Positions 30,869 to 34,071 of a stretch of 34,071 nt of DNA are shown one piece after another. Made by a program: the position numbers and the translations under genes. Location: assembly GCF_000006405.1 (NCBI RefSeq), contig NW_003208915.1:154725-188795 (forward strand), given 5' to 3'. Every line of letters starts with the position of its first letter. Position 1 is the first letter of the stretch. Under the pieces are notes generated by a model that saw nothing but the letters and a program-made list of their open reading frames with translations, did no database searches and was not told the origin of the DNA. The stretch comes from Perkinsus marinus ATCC 50983 (Eukaryota > Perkinsozoa > Perkinsida > Perkinsidae).

Positions 30869-32952
30869 CTACAGTGCGGTGTACACGATACAAGATATCT
30901 TTTTCATTACTTGTAGTGTCCGACCATGGATGAGGCCTAGCCTGGCTGGGCCACCAGATGCCGGCGGTATCCAGGCCATGTTAACCAACTCAACGGGTGA
31001 CTCTGTTGGCTTGTCTGGCGCTGATACCTGACGAAATGAGGAAAAATGCACCCACCAGGGATCGAACTCGGATCCATCTCGCCTTCATCTCTCCGAACAG
31101 CAATGGTTTCTCCGATGTCGAATATCTTCTTAATGGGTCATACAACTTCACACTCCTACGATGCAGGCCATAATTTCGTGGCGAAGTGACAGAAATCATC
31201 TCACCCATCAGCATGGCATGTTCCCAACGCATAAGAGTTGCACCAAGCCATCGCATTGGTCCCGGCGCATACAGTATCCTGGCTACCCTCGCAGATCGGG
31301 TTCAGGCCAATCGACTCGAAACCTGTCGCAATCGCCGTCTCCCAAATACAAGCCCTTCATATCATCATAGCACCTTTTCGGGTGTCGAATACTAGACCGT
31401 AAATGGAGTCTTCCGAGAAGGTAGCGATCAAATGCTGAGAAGTTTAACGTGACCAAATTGCACTACTACGAGTGGACACCTACTGGGTTCCACTTATTCC
31501 AGTAAAGCTTATACAAAGGCGGCGGCGGAGTGTTCGATCCTGGTGCTGATGGCGACTCGTACCTTCACCCGGAGTGCCGCAGGTTGGTAGCGATGAGAAT
31601 ACTCACATTATAGTAGAATGATCTAGATCCCGAGAATCGAATAGCCGAAGTGAGCCATCATCGGATACAGAGCCGAATATCTGACATGCGGATAACGATT
31701 CGACAAAGGAGTGGTATGGGACTACACTCACTTTATCACTGTCTGCCGCGAAGGCCACATCTAGCACAGCCTTGTCATGAGCAATCATCTGTGTATCCAT
31801 CTTCTCCCGACTGACGTCCCATAACGTGATGGTAGTATCAACAGCAGCAGCTGCCACTCGCGACGGTGACACCACGGACCAATCGAATGACGTCATGGGC
31901 GCGCTCACAGTCTGTCATACACTTGCCTTTACCAACAGCACCAAGGATGAGCCCAAAAATCATCACCTTATGTGTATTCTGCAGCTTGGCTATCTGTTCC
32001 ACACTGCTTGGTAGAGCCGGGCCACCACCACCACCACCAGTGCCCGATTGTTGCTGATGCTCTTGATCATCCTCGTCATCCTGGAACGATATCTTCCAGT
32101 TGCCAGGCTACGAGACGGGAGTTACCTCTGGGGAGACGGATCCATCAGCAGGACCCCCGACTGGCTGCTGTAGTCGCCATAAGCGGAGACTTGTAGATGT
32201 TGAGGCGAAGGTGACGCTACTCAACGGGCCGGCTGTGGCGGGCATCCATAGTACCTGAAAATCCTAGGGGGAGAAGGGGAAGTCGAAACAGCCCACGTGA
32301 GACGGCGGAAAGCCGTGCCGACATGTCGCTGATACGCTCAATCCAGATGCCTCAGACGAATCCGGATCGATTATCTAAGCAGACGAGCACCCTGTTACAC
32401 ATCCGAAGGTCCCAGGATCTAATCCCCCCCACCGCAATATAATTGTTCATGGAGTGCCTTTGTGCACTTCCCACTGCAAATCTATCACCATCAGCTCCCA
32501 CCGCCAGAGCATACACTCTAGTCGGGAATGTGTAATACTGGCAGCTACCACTCGACGACATCATCTCTCCATCACCCGATACTGCTGCTCCTGCTGCTGA
32601 TAGACCGCATCCCACCGGTGATGGTGTTGCTACTGGCGCCGACGCGGTAGTGTGGGGACTCTGCGTATTTCCTCGAACTCCAACACCACCACCATCACCA
32701 CAGTTCTCATCATCTCCTCCCCTATAGTAGTCCCCCGACTCACTACCAGTATCATCACAGTACCTACCCCCCCTGTCATCATCACCATCATCGAGCCCCC
32801 TCTTACCTATCCCCTTCCCCTGCTAAGATCAATGCTCGTGCTGCTTTCCTCGCCGCCTCCTCAATAGACACATGTCCACCACCAGTACTGTAACCTCCCG
32901 TCATCAAGGAGGAAGGGGGCGGCTGTGGGTTTCGATGAGTATTCTCATGCAT
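30869..32952 (-). CDS. DCAF7: DCAF7/WDR68 (TTG1/AN11-type) WD40 protein
   Basis: Ten exons in phase: 32952-32807, 32772-32433, 32350-32297, 32254-32126, 32092-31967, 31911-31732, 31680-31607, 31391-31287, 31155-31056, 31027-30869, about 470 residues. Landmarks of the family appear in order: RVYALAVGADGDRFAVGS, VLWMPATAG then TSLRLWRL, PMTSFDWSVV, DTTITLWDV, QMIAHDKAVLDVAFA, SVSDDGSLRLFDSRDLDHSTI and a C-terminal VELVNMAWIP followed by LGLIHGRTLQV. These parallel the LTSFDWN, DTTCT(I)W, LIAHDKEVYDIAF and LEHSTI segments of human DCAF7. The protein is a scaffold for kinases such as DYRK1A and a cullin-4 adaptor. The first 130 residues are a glycine/serine-rich extension not found in animals. 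The region around exon 8 (GDGDCDRFRVDWPEPDLR) is diverged. The last intron may be spliced differently, moving the stop to 30854-30856. Confidence 0.82.
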
Positions 32953-33061
32953 CGTGAAAGTGTTCAAGTAACAATCCTAACTACCTCCCCCGCCACGTAT
33001 ACGACTGAACGCTAGAGTCTCTCAAAAGGAACATGAAACACGACTGACGAGAAGAACTCAA

Positions 33062-33328
33062 TCAAGGCTTCAAATCTCGCATCCTCTTCTGGTAGTCTAC
33101 AAGACTATATTGTAGCTGTGAACAAAGCGTGCATCTTCGTGCGCATGCGTGCAAGTGAGGGCGTACGTTTTCGAGTTCCTTCTTGACCTTCTCGGTCATT
33201 TCCTCAATCTCATCAGAAATCTCATCCATCTTATCCTGCGATCTGAACCTCTCACGTACGTTTGCCGTCGCACTCCGGTACATCGCAAAGCCAGCAAACC
33301 AGAACTGACATGCAACAACATCCACCAT
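33062..33328 (-). CDS. Small membrane-anchored coiled-coil protein
   Basis: Exons 33328-33167 and 33115-33062 join across a 51-nt intron (GTACGC...TTCACAG), 71 residues. The N-terminus MVDVVACQFWFAGFAMY is a short hydrophobic anchor; the rest (KMDEISDEIEEMTEKVKKELEN) is a charged coiled coil ending QKRMRDLKP. No family is recognised. Inside exon 1 a 24-nt stretch (33236-33259) begins GTACGTGAG and ends CGCAG and is a multiple of three, so it could be a tiny retained intron; skipping it would give 63 residues. The upstream TGA at about 33341-33343 fixes the ATG choice. Confidence 0.5.
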   Translation of the reverse strand: MVDVVACQFWFAGFAMYRSATANVRERFRSQDKMDEISDEIEEMTEKVKKELENVRPHLHACARRCTLCSQLQYSLVDYQKRMRDLKP

Positions 33329-33426
33329 GACCGCGCGCCACAAAATTCATACACTGGCGACCTTAATGAAACTCAATCGTAGAAGCGATAAGACGTCTCG
33401 AATACACCCCTGTACCAACTACAAAA

Positions 33427-34071
33427 TTATACACATTTATCGCTTCTTCCACGAAAACCCAGGGCGAAAGTGAACATGTACGTGACCATTTCCGTCAGCC
33501 AACCCACCACTAGAAATATTGGGTGTACAGCCGAAGCAGCTGCTCCTGCGATGCCAGTAAACATAAGTGATAAATTCTCCTTATTGCTTTGACCTATGAT
33601 CATACCACACCTTTCTCTAATCACAGACTCAGAACTACTCTTAGACTGCGTGGGGAGGGTGTACATCCTCTGCCTCTCTAACTTTGCGTCGTCAATCTCG
33701 TGACGCAATTCAATAACAGAATTGATGCTATCTGCTACTCTCCTCGCCTCCCTCTGACACTCTGGATCTGCATCGATATCATCTCCGTTAGATCCCAGGT
33801 TCGATCCCTAACACCCACCATTATTCGGCGCTAACGATCGTATCTCTTGCGGCGTCGACATACTAGTTTTTTGAATACCTTCTGGCTTCTCCACAAACTT
33901 ATTCACCTACTCCTTGCACTTCATTTTGACTCCTCCTCCTAGTACTCACCTCTAACCAAAGCTGCTTATAGAAATCATGCCTCGCTTTGAAGTACAAAGC
34001 CTGTGGTGTGGTATACCGAGTGGAGAACTCTCGCATACGACCGACACCCCTCAGACGACCTATTCGTAACA
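33427..34071 (-). CDS. Hypothetical membrane protein, C-terminal part (gene runs off the window)
   Basis: Exons (34071)-33950, 33906-33819 and 33767-33427 chain in phase with introns of 43 and 51 nt. The readable part has TTPQALYFKARHDFYKQLW, a polar middle (DPECQREARRVADSINSVIE, then RHEIDDAKLERQR), and a C-terminal hydrophobic region with probably two membrane helices (LSLMFTGIAGAAASAVHPIF and VVGWLTEMVTYMFTFAL), ending RGRSDKCV. The N-terminus lies beyond 34071. No family is recognised. The second intron contains the word GGGATCGAACC, the reverse complement of a tRNA-type B box. Confidence 0.55.

Noticed and set aside
31050-31075. GTTCGATCCC B-box-like word in the DCAF7 gene
   Set aside because: It lies in an exon end in the spliced model, so it is not evidence for an intronic tRNA-like insertion.
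1-34071. CRISPR array, bacterial operon features, rRNA genes
   Set aside because: No regularly spaced direct repeats, Shine-Dalgarno pattern or rRNA-like sequence was seen; the window is eukaryotic.

Overview
This is a nuclear genome window from a protist whose genes are dense in short introns. Most introns are 26 to 60 nt, GT-AG, and chain in frame over up to 21 exons. The content fits a flagellated alveolate, most likely a perkinsid such as Perkinsus: a CCDC42/CFAP73-type flagellar coiled-coil gene, a gene with AP2-like domains, and a very compact layout with genes on both strands. The organism is inferred from these features, not proven. Exons were assembled by hand from splice motifs and reading phase. 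Proteins named as families rest on recognised motifs, not on a search.

Layout. 1-673 (-): the 5' part of glucose-6-phosphate isomerase. 1088-1508: a perfect 93-bp inverted repeat upstream of a SET-domain methyltransferase gene (1627-2789, +) that carries a frame break. 3302-5535: four small genes (two hypothetical +, one WD40 -, one hypothetical -). 5590-8530 (+): a 21-exon gene whose middle is three copies of a small exon module. 8841-13794 (-): a small hypothetical gene, the CCDC42/CFAP73-type gene and the AP2-like gene. 13961-19062 (+): a LINE with an intact endonuclease/RT/RNase H ORF, a pentanucleotide tail and an 11-bp target-site duplication. 19460-19559: a 100-N gap. 19560-22650: an intergenic desert with AGCAAA-rich blocks and tight hairpins, holding one multi-exon hypothetical gene (20295-21116, +).

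22651-23616 (+): an intronless ADP/ATP carrier. 24128-34071 is almost entirely minus-strand: a single-pass membrane protein, CstF-64 (CSTF2), an 18-exon secretory-type protein, a DCAF7/WDR68 WD40 protein, a short membrane coiled-coil protein, and a membrane protein that runs off the window. One small acidic gene (about 30057-30590, +) lies between them.

The genes do not form one pathway. They are ordinary eukaryotic housekeeping genes (glycolysis, mRNA 3'-end processing, mitochondrial nucleotide exchange, flagellum, WD40 scaffold) mixed with lineage-specific proteins. The most unusual material is the duplicated exon module, the ultra-short introns, the 93-bp inverted repeat, the intact LINE and the hairpin-rich intergenic region.
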